Positions 37,980-50,937 of a stretch of DNA of 64,000 nucleotides are shown here, one piece after another. Positions within the stretch are counted from its first letter, which is position 1. Each line of letters begins with the position of its first letter. Source of the DNA: Acridotheres tristis (lineage: Eukaryota > Chordata > Aves > Passeriformes > Sturnidae); the NCBI GenBank assembly GCA_037013685.1, contig CM072884.1, positions 106,257,548-106,321,547 of the forward strand, given 5' to 3'. The position numbers were made by a program, and so were the translations under genes. The notes under the pieces are model-generated. The model saw nothing but the letters and a program-made list of their open reading frames with translations, had not been told where the DNA came from and ran no database searches.

Positions 37980-38375
37980 TCTGCCCAGGTGTTGTTTCCT
38001 GCCTGCTCCTCATCTCTGTTTTCCAGTTCAAGGGCCTGGGTACACAGAGAACAACTGGCCTTACTCTAAAGACTGAGGCAAAGAAGGTATTAAATACCTC
38101 AGTCTCTTCCTCATTTTTTTCACTGTTTTTCATCCCCCCCACTAAAGGATGGAGATTCTTCTGAGCCCTCCTCTTGTTGCTAATGAATTTATAGAAACAT
38201 TTTTATTCTCTTATATGGCAATTAAGATTAAGTTCTATTTGGGCTTTGGCCCTTCTGATTTTCTCCCTGCACAACCCCATGACAGCCGGGCAGTGCTCCT
38301 GAGGAGCTGCCCTTTCTTCCAAAGGTCATAAAGTCTCTGGCTCCATGTGCATTCCATCCAAAGCCCCAGCTGGCT
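37980..38375 (-). mobile_element. CR1 LINE ORF2 fragment (antisense), second copy
   Basis: The plus strand carries the complement of the CR1 segment upstream of the reverse transcriptase. It includes GGGTACACAGAGAACAACTG, AAAGACTGAGGCAAAGAAGG, AAAGGATGGAGATTCTTCTG and TTGGGCTTTGGCCCTTCTG. On the minus strand this gives a frame with an EVFNTFFASVF motif, typical of this part of CR1 ORF2. The right-hand half (from about 38140) repeats the copy at 37131-37360. Confidence 0.85.
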
Positions 38376-39429
38376 GGGCAGGGTGTTGCTGTGGCTCTGA
38401 CAGGAGAGGAGGGGGACACATCCCCAGATACCCGATGTGGCAGTGTAACTGCTTGAGGCAGCAGTGACTGGGACAGGCTGGGGGAAGGCTGGATTGAGGG
38501 ACAGACAAGAAGCACCAGCATTCAGGGGAGCTTCTAAGGCTGGGGAAAGGGTGCAGGGGCTGTGGAGATGTTTCAAGAAGTGCAGATACAGAGGAGCCCA
38601 GGGGTGCCAGCTACAGCTAGTGCCTGTGGGGATGTGCCCCCATCCCCAAGGAGTTCCCCAGCCTTCTCCTGACTGCCTCCAGGCTCCTGCACCTCCCTCC
38701 CACCCATCATGGGTCCTCCATCTGGGGAGGGCTCCATCTCTCCTCTGTAACAGAGATGAAGTTTGTGCTCCCATTGATGTTTGCAGTGGTTACATGTGTG
38801 CTTATACACTTGGCACCTCCCTGTCTTCTCCTGGTTTCTTGCTGTCTCTTCTTCCCAGGATCCTTTCCCATGCCTTGGAATACCTGTGAACTTGCTTCAA
38901 AAGATTCTGCTGAAATCAGCGGTTCCAGCAGAGGGTCTTTTCCTCAAGATGTTCTTTATAGGATGGTTGTTCCACAAACTGGAACACCCAAAGTCCTGCA
39001 GAGGCCATTGTGTCATCTAAATGTCATTTCCACATAAATGCTCTTAGGACTAAACTTTTAGGACATGGCAATCAAGTATTATTAGCTTTTCATGTATTTA
39101 TTAAAGTTCTGCACCTTTATAGTTTCACATGTCAAGGGATCTGAGTATTGTCTCATGATCATCTTCATGGATGTCAGTCCTGAGAGCAGGCTTGTACACT
39201 GTTGTACAGGTAAGCTGCACAATAAAATGAAAAGCATTTTCATTCATATCCCCATTAAACACAGCAAATTTCAAGACATCCAGAGTTTGTATGTATAATT
39301 GAGAGCATTTCACATGTCAGCCTGTAAACATAAATACAATATGCATTTTTAATTCTGGGAGAGTGTCACTACCCTATAACATCATTGGTATTTTAAATAA
39401 GATGCCTCAAAGGAAAGAGTAACAGATAG

Positions 39430-39523
39430 ACCTGGACAAAGTGACACAGCTTTGAGCAGGAGGGCTGGACTGGGTGACTTCCAGAGGTCCCTTCTAACCC
39501 TAACGATTCTTTGATTCTATGAA
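39430..39523 (+). mobile_element. Short CR1 LINE 3' end (sense)
   Basis: TTTGAGCAGGAGGGCTGGAC, then TGACTTCCAGAGGTCCCTTC, then TAACCC and the tail GATTCTTTGATTCTATGAA form a complete CR1 3' terminus. It is 5'-truncated to under 100 bases. Confidence 0.92.
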
Positions 39524-39689
39524 CTTGCAAAGTTTATAAGAAACTACTTGTGCGTGCAAATGTCAAAGAGAAGCATAAAATGTAACATGTAAATAATCTT
39601 TTCTTCCCTCTTTGTGCTTTTTCTTTCCCTGTTCCCTTACCACTTCCCCTTTCTCAGTTCTCTAAGTTCCTGAGACCAATAGAAACACT

Positions 39690-39870
39690 GCAGTGCTCCA
39701 GTTCCCGAGGGAGCAGCCGGGCTTTCCCCAGGACGCGAGGATTTTCCAGGAATCGCAGGGCCGGCTATGGCGAGGCCTGACCGCCAGGGGTCGCCCTTGT
39801 ACCAGAGCCTGAGAGGCGCCGTGGGGATGGATCGGGAAAATCCCGCGAATTCCCTTCAAAAGGCGCTTTC
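39690..39870. promoter_or_regulatory. CpG-rich patch with a CTCF-like motif
   Basis: A small block with many CpGs stands out in AT-rich surroundings. TGACCGCCAGGGGTCGCCC at 39778-39796 (plus strand) resembles the CTCF motif, with the core CCGCCAGGGG intact and one core mismatch. No gene start is evident nearby, so an insulator or enhancer role is the simplest guess. Confidence 0.4.
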
Positions 39871-42800
39871 TGTGACTGTAAATACCTCTGCATAATCATT
39901 CCTTCGCTAAAGAAGACAGTTTTAATGTAGTTTCTCCATTTTGAAATTATGATGCTCCTTGGGAGGACATAATTTGCTGATTAGAGATATGTGTGTTTAG
40001 CTGCAGTGCCTCAAGCTTCAAATTTGATTGCGTTCATTTTAATCACATAATTGATCTTATTTTCAGTAACACGGAGCTGTTTATTCCAAATGCATTTAGG
40101 AATTCTTATCTCAGTTATGTCACGTGCTGGAAGTGATATTACTAATTCCTAAAATCGTAAAACCCCAACTTACACAGAAGAGGAAGTACTGGAAGAAGGA
40201 AGCGTCTTTTTTTTTTATTTAAACAAAAAAGAGCTTCATTTAAAGTCTTTAATCCTGCTGATGCTGCCCTAAGGGACATGCTCCACGCATGGATCCTTGT
40301 GCCTCTGATGTGAAGGACCTGTAAAACATCACACACTGAGTGCCACACGGATACATTTGGCTCATGTCACTTTGTCCCTGCCCGTGGCTACATGTCTCTT
40401 TTCTGCCACGTTTTACCATGTCTTCCTTCTTTCTAGATGCAACCTACCCCAGAAACTGCCAGCTGCTCCAGCTGCCATCCCTTATTCTTCCAGCCTATGG
40501 GTCAAGGGAGGAGAAAATAAACTAATTGAGGCAGTAGCACTTCACAGCACAATTTCCTAACTCCTGCACCACCCCTTCTGCCCTGTGATCAGAGCGCCTT
40601 CTTGTCCTCTACTTGGAACTCTTGGAAAAAAAAAACCCCTGAGCTTTCTGGGCCCACAAGGCCAGCACCAAAGAGGGTAAACTTCTAAAAAAAAAAGCAA
40701 GGGAGAGGTTTTGGTGATGGAAGAAATTGCACCTGGCAAGTCATCTTTAACAGAACTGTCTTCCTTCTGCAGTATTCTGGAGACATAGATGGATTTTCAG
40801 AAACTTTCATTTTCAGCCAAGGATTAAAGTGGGACCTATAAAGAAATAATTAGTAATGTTACAAACACACGTAATCGTCTGTCCCAGCCTCTCATGTTGA
40901 ACAGTCACATCTGTGGGCCAAAGGGTGAAGAACAGGGATCCAAGGACATACAGTGTCAGCAGCAACATGTTGCTCGAGTTCCACAGAGCACCTTTCCCAG
41001 CCCACTTCCAGCCTGCCACCGAGGAGTGTCCATGCTCTCCAGGATGTGTGTGCCAGGGATATGGGGCTGGAAGAGTAGGAGATTCATTACCTTGTTCCAG
41101 AAGTTACTTAGGTGCTATTTTCGGAAAAGGTCATCAGTGGGCCATAAAGCACTTGGAAAATGTCCTCTCTCACCCTTTCTCCGTGGCAATGGCGGGGAGA
41201 GTGCCAGTGGAATTTTCCAGTGCATGATGAGGTCAGATATACTAGTTTTTCCATCTTTTTTAACTACCCAAGCAGTGAAAAGCAACTGGAGTGACAGTAA
41301 AGGCTGATCCAGACACAGCTCCAGGAAACATTATGCAAGAACAGGACCTTGATGTAAACAGGAGTTCAGGACCTTAATGCAAATGGGAGTCACTGAAAAC
41401 ATCAGGCTGGTTGCCTGCTGAGATAGGGTTGTTCTAATCAGAAGAAATATTTGAAAGCTAACTCAGTCTCCTGAGCATAACAATCCCTAAATCCAAAGAT
41501 GGATATGGAAACATTTGACTGAGCACCCCAGCTGGGCCTTGGAGCCTCAGAGCCAGCGTGGGCTGGAAGGCAAAGTGACATTAAAGAGAGGGAACAGTTT
41601 GTACACTGGCCAGCATGCAGAGGTTTAATTTCTCCCCAGTAGGTAAAAAGCACCGACATCTGTGAAAGTCACTGTGCAGTGAATAACAAACATCCCAATG
41701 TGGGGCATGCAGAGAGGCAGCCAGTCCAGCCCTGCCAGCATCAGCAGCTGCACTCCAAGCACACAGCTTTTATTGCAGTGACTATTGACCGAGCCCAGCA
41801 CCCCTTTAGAAGGAGAAGCTTCTCATTGAACTGTGCATTAATGCCTGACTCGGAGAACTGATGGCTTTACTTCATAATTTGCCTCTAACACAGGGGAACA
41901 GAGCAGCAAGAGAAGGCAGCCAAGGCAGGCAAACCCTTCTCAACTGGTTGAAATTCTAAAGAATACTGTTGTACCTCTTCTTTGCATAAATGATGAAAAC
42001 GATGCTGTGGCACAAAAAAGGCTGGCTTTACAAACAGCATGGTGGAAACCTGCAAGTAAACCAAGCACTAAATAAGTACACTGGATTCATTTGTTCATAA
42101 TGAGGTGTAATAATAATAGTAATAATCAGAGAAAGGACCTCAATTTAAAAATTATTTACAGATTCACCACAGGTTTTATTTTCAAATTTGAGCTTATACA
42201 TACATATATATATGTATAAAATGTAAGTTGGTGTATAAATATTACATACATATAATTTCCTTTATCTACATAGCCTTTTCATCATTAAAGGATTTGAATC
42301 ATCTGCCTTACACAGAGAAGTTTTAATAATCATGTTTGTATGGGAAATAAAGTGGGTTTTTTCAGTGACTCACTAGTATCACTTTGTGAAGTCTTAAGTG
42401 CCTTAAAATGCCCTTTAGACAGTCTTAATTCTGCTTACTTCGGAGAAATCTCAACTTACAGAAAGCTGGAAGGGGGAATCTTGTTCTACAGCAGTATTGG
42501 TCTGATCCACTCAAGCAGGAGCTTTTTATATCAAGTCTGTAAGCAATAATTCTGACCCATATGGTTACTGAATCAGAGCCTAATTTTGTAATATCCCATC
42601 CAAATTTATATCTTAGTACCTGAACATTTTGCCTTATGAACTAGAATGTCTACTTGCATAATTCATGAAGCTGTGAATTATTTTTATATATCCTCTCCCT
42701 CCATTTTTTTAAGAAAACTGTTTGGAAACCAAACACTAGAAATATAAAAATGCTTAACAGTATTCTGAAACGAACTTAGACTATGGTGTTGTGAACAGTA

Positions 42801-43399
42801 CTGAGAGCAGTGAGGGACTATTCACATACGCAGGATAAATCCTAGATGTAACTATTTCCTTGATCATAGTTTACACACTTGAGGGTGCAAAACCAAAGCA
42901 AAATATTTTTGTTCAAAGCCCAATAATAACACTTCACATTATTTTAATTTATAACTTTAAAATAGCCATAAAACTTGCTCCTACTAAAAAAATCCAAATC
43001 AGAGTACAGTACTTTTAATATTTCTGTTACCTCCCTCTTGGATGCTTAACAAGCAAAATAGCATAAACTGCTACAGATGGATCTTTAGCACAGTTTAGCA
43101 GAGCTCTGTGCATCCCATCAGAGTAGTACAGAGCAGTGAAATGAAGACAGACGGTGCAATAAGTGCAAGAGCTGTAAATGAATGTGAACAGAAATTGATT
43201 TTGAAATGTTCTTGGCACTTTCCCAAGAAAATATTATCACTGTATTTAAAGAGAACATTCCATGCATTGTTTCAGGATTAAGAAGAAACTCTGGCCTCCT
43301 TAATTATTTTCTCTTTTGAGACCTATTTTCACGTCAGCTGCAACATTTACATAAAACCCAAGCAAATTCCTATGGATTGTCAAACTTAAGTAGAACAGG

Positions 43400-43902
43400 A
43401 ATTGTACTGGAGCACTGTGTCTAGTTCTGGGCTCCCCAGGACAGGACAGATATGGAGCTACTGGAGAGAGTTCAGCAAAGGGTCGCTATGATTTTAAAGG
43501 GCCTGAAACACCTCTCCCACAAGGGAAGGCTGAGAGATCTGGGACTGCTTAACCTGCAGAAAAAAAGACTCAGGGAAGGACCTTGTCAGAAACACTTGGA
43601 AGGAAAGTGCAAACAGGACAGAGCCAGGATTTTCTAAGTAGTTCCCAGTGACAGCACAAGATGCAAAAGGCACAAACTGAAACACAGTTCTGTCTGAACA
43701 TCAGGAAACACGTTTTTACTGTGAGGGTTTCTGAGCGTGCTGTCCAGGGATGTTGTGGACTCTCTGTGCTCAGATATTCCAAAGCCACCTGGACACAGTT
43801 CTGGGCAACTGGCCCTGGGTGACCTGCTTGAGAAGGGGAGGGGACTTGGACCAGAGTGAGGCTGGACCACTTCCAACCTCAGCCATTCTGTCATCCTCTA
43901 TG
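43400..43902 (+). mobile_element. CR1 LINE 3' fragment (sense), about 500 bp
   Basis: Readable CR1 landmarks in order are GGAGCACTGTGTCTAGTTCTGG, GAGAGAGTTCAGCAAAGGG, CACCTCTCCC, GGCTGAGAGATCTGGGACTG, TTTTTACTGTGAGGGTTTCT and CACTTCCAACCTCAGCCATT. The tail is TCATCCTCTATGG. Frames in both directions are broken. It is the longest sense CR1 3' fragment in the window. Confidence 0.92.
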
Positions 43903-44325
43903 GTGAATTGAGCTTTAAAATGTGTCAATAAAAAAAAAAAACTACTGAGGAGACTGCAGTATATTGAGTATCAACCTCATTCATTTTCAATATTAGTTAA
44001 GCCAACTGTTTCATTCTTTGAGTGGACAAGAACTATACACCCAAAGTCAGGTTATTTTATGCTTTCCTAGGTTTGCAGCTGTAGGTGATAACACATCAGC
44101 AGTGGAGAGCAGTCAGTATCCTGCAGATTTCTAAAAGCATCTAGACCAGGCTACTCTCAGGCACACAAAACTGGACCTGTGTGAATTTGACTCTGTGTTA
44201 CCTAACCTAGGCTGCTTACTTAGAGAAAACTGAAAACAGCTGGGCTAGAAGGTTCTCAGGAAAAGTCTCCTATTAAAGTTTTCATTTTTGCAAACTCAGC
44301 CTTGTCTTACAGTTTTGTTAATTTG

Positions 44326-44415
44326 ACACGAAAGAAACAAAAACAAAACAAAACCCAAAAAAAACCCCAAAAGAAACCCCCAAACAAAAAAAAACAAAAC
44401 ACCCCACCAAAACAA
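44326..44415. repeat. A/C-rich simple repeat
   Basis: Runs of A are interrupted by one to five C, as in AAAACAAAACAAAACCC. On the minus strand it is T/G-rich, like the run at 10136. It may be a decayed poly(A)-type tail. Confidence 0.75.
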
Positions 44416-47333
44416 TGAAGCAAACACCTAAACACCTGGGAGAAGTTTTGCTTATGGACAATGTTGTATTTGTGTGTGTCCGTGTGTATGTACACATCTT
44501 GTAACATACAACCATTATCACATGGCACTATGGAATATGCCAAACTAAGAGAGCAAGACCTGGTCAAAGCATGGCCAAGATGGAAATTTTAAAGAAGGTC
44601 AAACGCTGCACTAGCTTTGATGATTCACAAGTTGGAAATCTTCCATTTTCATTATCATGTATCTAACTTCCTAAGCATATCATTAAAGGATAACTTGTTT
44701 CTGCAGGTGCTAGCTTCCCTCAAGGACATAAAACCATTATTATCCTTATCATCATTAGTTATATGTAAGACTCCATGATGTTTTCTTATCACACTCAGTG
44801 TTACAGCCTGAAATCCCAGCAATTTGCATCATTCCTCAGTGCCCAAGGCATAGTCACCGTTCCCAGCTCCCTTCATCACCTGCTGTAGGCCTCCTGGTGA
44901 GGTCCCTGCCTTGGCAAGTAGAAGCATGGTTTGTTAATAAAAGTCTATTATTTCCATCACAGCAATTATTGAGATCAGCTAACACAAGGCAATAGCAAAA
45001 TGTACTAGTTGACTTCAGGTATTGATTTTTGTTCCTGTACTTTGAAATGCTTCCAAATTCCGGCTGTGACAAAAATGTTACAATTAAAATCTTGGCTATC
45101 ACACTGACATCTATTGTAGAAAAGATGCACTTAAGGAAATTTAGAATTTACAATATATGTTGTACTGACAGACTAATTAATTAGACAAAAAGAAGTATTT
45201 GGTTTAAATATCAACAGAAGAGTGCCCAGTGGGATTATTTTCTTCCTTATTCTATCAGACAATGCTAGAGCCATGCAGAGAACTGCAGATGAACGACTGC
45301 TCTACAAGCATACAAGAGTACTTGTTTTCAGTAGAAATCACTTTGAACATTTTTTTTTTAAAAAAAAGGGATAACCTGCTGGACAAAGAAACTGTTAATT
45401 GTGATAGACATGTCTGAGAAAAGAGTTCCACCATCTTGTTAATCTGAACAGGCTTGAGCCAAGGGAAGGAAAACCAGGGATAACAAAGCCTATGGAAACA
45501 AGTTCCACATAGGAAATAGCAAGGTACTGCTATTTTTGACCAATTAAGTCAAAACTCTGAATTTCAAACTTCCTGCTCTGCAGAAAGCCCTGGCATTAGT
45601 GAACAGCTGAAGAGTGATTCACTCATCACAGGTAGTTCTACATAAAGATACTGAAAAATGCAATATTCTCTTCAGAGATTCTGTAAGAGCTGCTATATTT
45701 CTACCTAAGCTGAAACCTTTACCAAAATTACCCTACCTCTCCGAAGGGAAAATGAGACATTTTTTAATAAAAATCAATTCTGTAAGCAATGAGTACATCT
45801 ACCTACACTTTCAGTATCATGTTTCAAGAGTCTGTAAATTGCCAAAAAATAACCAAAAAAAATCCCAAAAACTTCGGGTCTTGTCTCTTAAGGAAGAGAC
45901 ATGCATGACTGTCCAAGTACCTATTCAGCATTTCCCACTCTCCCATAATTTCTCATGTTAGCCAATTTCTACCATATTTGGTAATTACGACAGTCTCAAA
46001 GAAATTAAACACCTGTTAAATTAGTAAATTTTATCAATCTGAGTAGTGGACAAAAATTCAGTGTACTCTTGAAGCAAAAGGTAATTCAGTGCAGCCCTGT
46101 CTTCTTCTGATGTGTAACTTCCATTGTGAAGAAATGGCAATGAATGCACCAAAACTTAGGTTATGCAGAAATTGTATTTGTATTATCAACTATACACAAC
46201 TAACCTGAGAAAAGGTTGACTCAAGAAAAGAAATTCTGTTGTGCAATGCCAAGAACAGTTCATTTTCAAAACAGGTGATCATACCTCTGTCAAATGATCA
46301 TTACAGAGCAAAAACTACAAAACCTTGTGTGTAGCTTTGTAAATGGAGTCCATACAGAACAGGGTAGCTCAACCTGAGAAATAAAAGAAATACTTATGCT
46401 ATTAAGAATACCAGAATATATTGGGCAACCAGCAACTGCTGGGGCAATTTGGCTACCAAATAACAATGCTATGAAACCCTTAGGACTGCCTCCATTGCAT
46501 GACTACTGGTCAGACCACTCCAGATTTTGGCTACTAGCATGGTCTCTGCAGTGCAGTGATAATTCCCTCCCTCCCTTTCACTACGACTCCCCCCGCCAAG
46601 AATCCTCAACAGAGAATACTGGAAATATAAATACTTATTTTCTCATGTGGGCATGAAACAGCTCAGCCTAATTAATTCCTTTCTGCCAAATGCCCTAGGG
46701 CCAGCTGCCCATCAAAAATGAACTGTCTGCACAGCTGGGCTCTAAATCCAGAGCCTCTTGGACAGGAGTGTAGATTCCTGGGACAAAGACCATCCAGGCA
46801 GGAAAGGACCTAACTGCAAAGCTGACCTGCAGCAGCAAAACTCTGGGGAGGGAAAAGCAGCACTGGGTAGTAAAGAACCAAGGGCTGATTTTGATAGGTA
46901 GGGCAGGAACTGAGTTTGGATTTAATAGCAGGTTTGCTCAAACCACCCTTGAAAAAACCCTCTAGCACAACTATTTAATTCAACTCTCTTACTGAAGCTG
47001 AGTCCTGTGTATGCAGCCCAGTGTTCACCCTGAGCTCAGGAGAGACATGGAATACTGAGTGAGAACTAAACTGCAGCCACATGGGTATCCCAAAATCCTG
47101 AAGGTATACAAAACTGGTACATCACTAAAAAAGCATAGAATGTACAAATGACAGATCAATCCATAAGACATTTGTTTGGAGATGCCTCCAGTCCCTACAT
47201 GACAACTGAAGACAAACTATTGTATTCTCTTGGAAATAATCAGGCACTTGGATTCCCTGAAGGAATCTGTAAATAAACAGGCAGAAGTGAACCAGTATAC
47301 ATGAACAAGGACACCAATAGCTGCCATATTGAG

Positions 47334-47384
47334 CATAGGTTGAACTAGATCCTAAAGTTCCTCCCAAGCCTATTTATTCTATGA
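47334..47384 (+). mobile_element. Very short, diverged CR1 3' end (sense)
   Basis: GGTTGAACTAGATCCTAAAG, then TTCCTCCCAAGCC, then TTTATTCTATGATGA matches the last 50 bases of a CR1. No 5' part can be recognised. Confidence 0.6.
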
Positions 47385-49810
47385 TGAGACATTTTATCAA
47401 TATGTACAACAAGCAAATCTCCAGAATATGTGTTCCAGAATGGTGAATTTACTAATACAGAATAAACAGCTTCAAGGCTTCAGCACCCTGCTCCACCTAT
47501 AACACCAGGATAATATCCCTTCCTTGTATAATCCATACTTTTTTCCTGGTCCTTGGCTTGTGGCATCAGATTTATAGAGCAAAGAGGTGGCACAGCATGC
47601 CCAAGGCAAACAAACCAAGGAGCTGCAGAAGTGCAGAGAAGTGAGAGGGGGAAATTCACATATTTTTTCAAGCTGAAGACCCACACTGGAGGCCCACTTT
47701 TGCTCTGGGACTGAAGAGGAGGGCAGATCTCAAATGATTTGGTGAGAAACACATGAACTATACCTGAAAATCAGCCCAGCTTCTCCTCCAATTGTATTAG
47801 GACTGAATCTGTGCTTGTTTGAGAGAAAAAGATACAAAGCACAACCTGAAAGCATGAAACTTTTGTACATGAACCCATGACCAGTTTAAGATTTGGGAGA
47901 TTTGCAGTTACAAGAAGCATGTGTTTTTTCAATGTATCTCTCCCTTTGGCTTTGATGGTTTAATACTCATACTAAAGAAGTACAGCAGAAACTGTCATCC
48001 TCATTTCTTGCTCAATTGCTGTGTGGCATTTGCTAAGCTCTCCTTATTTCAACAGAAGGCTCCCCAGAGCACAGAAGGTGTTCCTTCTTAGCATGTCTTT
48101 ACTGACTCCCTTTTGACTTTCATGTAGAAAAATGTTGCTACCTCAACTCATTTTCTTATAAAGTCTGTATTTTTCTTAAATCCTCTGCCGCTGAAACTGG
48201 CAGAGATACAGTTTTCTTTGCTGAGGTCCTCAAAATGAGAGAGCCTTTTTAATTTGAAAAGAAGACTGAAAAGATGAAGCAAGCACTTCCAGAATGTTAA
48301 ATAAATTATTTCAGAATGAAAAATAAAACTTTCAAAATTTAACTTATAAAATCGTTTAGGGAATACACTTTTCTAGAACGAAGAGAAATTATGCTGGAAA
48401 ATCTTTAGTTAAAACTGTCAACCCTATCAATGGGCCAACAGAAGCCAGTTTATTACAGAAAATAACATGTGAATGAGATGTCCTAGCCGTTTGCAGGGCA
48501 TTTTCATATTTTCAATGCTCTAGACTGCCAAGGTCTGTGTGGTACAAACCACACATGGTACCATGGGGAATAAGCCAGAAAATGGACTTTAAGGAACACA
48601 GTAAAAACACAGAGTAGTGGGTGGGTATCTGGAATGCAAACATGGCAAAATGGCACTGAAGAGAATGTCAAAACCAAAATCAGAGGGTGAAAGCAAATAT
48701 CTCTGAGATAATAAACCCCATTAAAAAAAAAAGATGGAAAGAGAAAGAACAGATCAGTTGAATCAAAAAGAGGGTGTGAAAGTGCAGGTGAGGAGATGCT
48801 CAGGGTTGAAGGTACTTGGCTGAAACAAGCAGCCAGCACGAAGCTGAGAGAAGCCAATCACGACTTCAGAAAGGTCTTTCAACATCCAAAGGACAGTGCT
48901 CTGGTGCTTGCTACTGCTGTGCCAGCTGCAGGTTCCTGCCTGGAGCCTCCAGCAAGCTGCACCTTCCACCTCTCTTTGGGAAGGTCCTCAATTACTGAGG
49001 CTGCATGTCTAGAGACAGTACCAGAGATTACCAGGTGCCCATAAGTCACACATCTTTGGTGAGAAATTCACTTATGGTGCAGAAGTTCACATCATCAGGG
49101 GCAGAAGTGACAACTGAGTATATGTATCATGAAAGAGTTGCTCTTAATCTTTAATTCAATATTTTCCCCTTTTTTTGTTTTATTTCTTTTAACTGGAATC
49201 TATTCACTGACCAAAATTTTCTGTTCCTCCTAAGCTCTGCTTGGCTCATGCATGAAGGAAAGGGGCCAAAGATGGCCTTGTGCCACTGCTGGTCTGCTGG
49301 AGACTTGCTCAGCTTCCCATGTAAATTGGCCTCGGGCTGCCCTCGTTTGGATTTGGCTCCATCCTTCAGCTTTGGCTGCAGCAGCCCCCGAGGGGCCATT
49401 CCACAGCCAGGAATAACTCAGAAGCTCTCCGGCCACTCTTCCAGCCCCTGGATCTCTCCAGCAGACCCAGCATTCATCCCTGAGCCAAATGGCAGCATAT
49501 CTGATAGCAGTGGGGTGGGGGAGGATAGAAAACCCAACTAACCCCTTTTCCTCGGGGATGCACAGACGGGTCGGGCAAAAGTGATGCACCGACTTCTCTG
49601 TGTGAAGGAACAGCCCCACAGCAGGATGAGCCGGACACCAGAACCGGGTCAACCCCTCTCCTGTATCAGCCTCTCAGTGTCTCAGCCCGGCGGTCCGGTC
49701 CAGCCACAGCCACCCCGGGCGGCCGCCGAGGAGCGCTCACCGAGTGCAGGTGTGGTGGCGGCGGGCGAGGGGCGCTGGGCGGGCACTGAAAGCTCTTGCC
49801 GGACCCGGAC

Positions 49811-50057
49811 CGGCATAGTCCATCACTCCTGGCCGGCATCACCCATCCCTCCCGCCTCGGCATCTCCCATCCCTCCCGGCCGGCATCTCCCATCCCTCCC
49901 GGCCGGCATCACCCATCGCCCTCGCCCCGGCATTGCCCATCGCTCCCGCCCCGGCATCTTCCATCGCTCCCGAACTGCATCACCCACCGCCTTCGCCCCG
50001 GCATCACCTGTCACTCCCAGCCGGCGTCGTCCCCGCCCTGGCGTCGCCCCCGCCTCG
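49811..50057. repeat. GC-rich minisatellite, about ten units of 22-25 bp, upstream of the LANCL3 start codon
   Basis: The unit is close to CGGCATCACCCATCCCTCCC plus a short GCC-rich spacer. Successive units vary at the ATCACC/ATCTCC, ATCCCT/ATCGCT and spacer positions; the last one or two are degenerate (GGCGTCGTCCCCGCC). It ends about 170 bases before the LANCL3 ATG, so it is in the promoter or the 5'UTR. Confidence 0.85.
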
Positions 50058-50061
50058 GTAG

Positions 50062-50937
<876 letters not shown>

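Larger units (their letters stand above)
37085..38750. repeat. Tandem pair of a CR1-plus-GC-rich unit, period about 1.0 kb
   Basis: The same order of landmarks occurs twice. AAAGGCTGGAGATTC at 37131 matches AAAGGATGGAGATTC at 38144. CTGGCTGGGCAGGGTGT follows near 37354 and 38370. A GGGGACAC.TCCCCAG motif comes next, and GGAGCTCCCAGGGCTGGGGA at 37531 matches GGAGCTTCTAAGGCTGGGGA at 38527. The offsets are 1013 and 996 bases. Identity is moderate, so the duplication, or the spread of the composite unit, is not recent. The signal-peptide-like frame at 37710 is not clearly repeated in the second copy. Confidence 0.65.
38810..49659. other. Intergenic region upstream of LANCL3, no gene recognised
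   Basis: The stretch contains CR1 pieces at 39430, 43400 and 47334, a CpG-rich patch at 39690-39870, a 16-bp perfect palindrome of TA repeats at 42201-42216 and an A/C-rich simple repeat at 44326-44415. No spliced gene or RNA gene is recognised. Confidence 0.5.
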
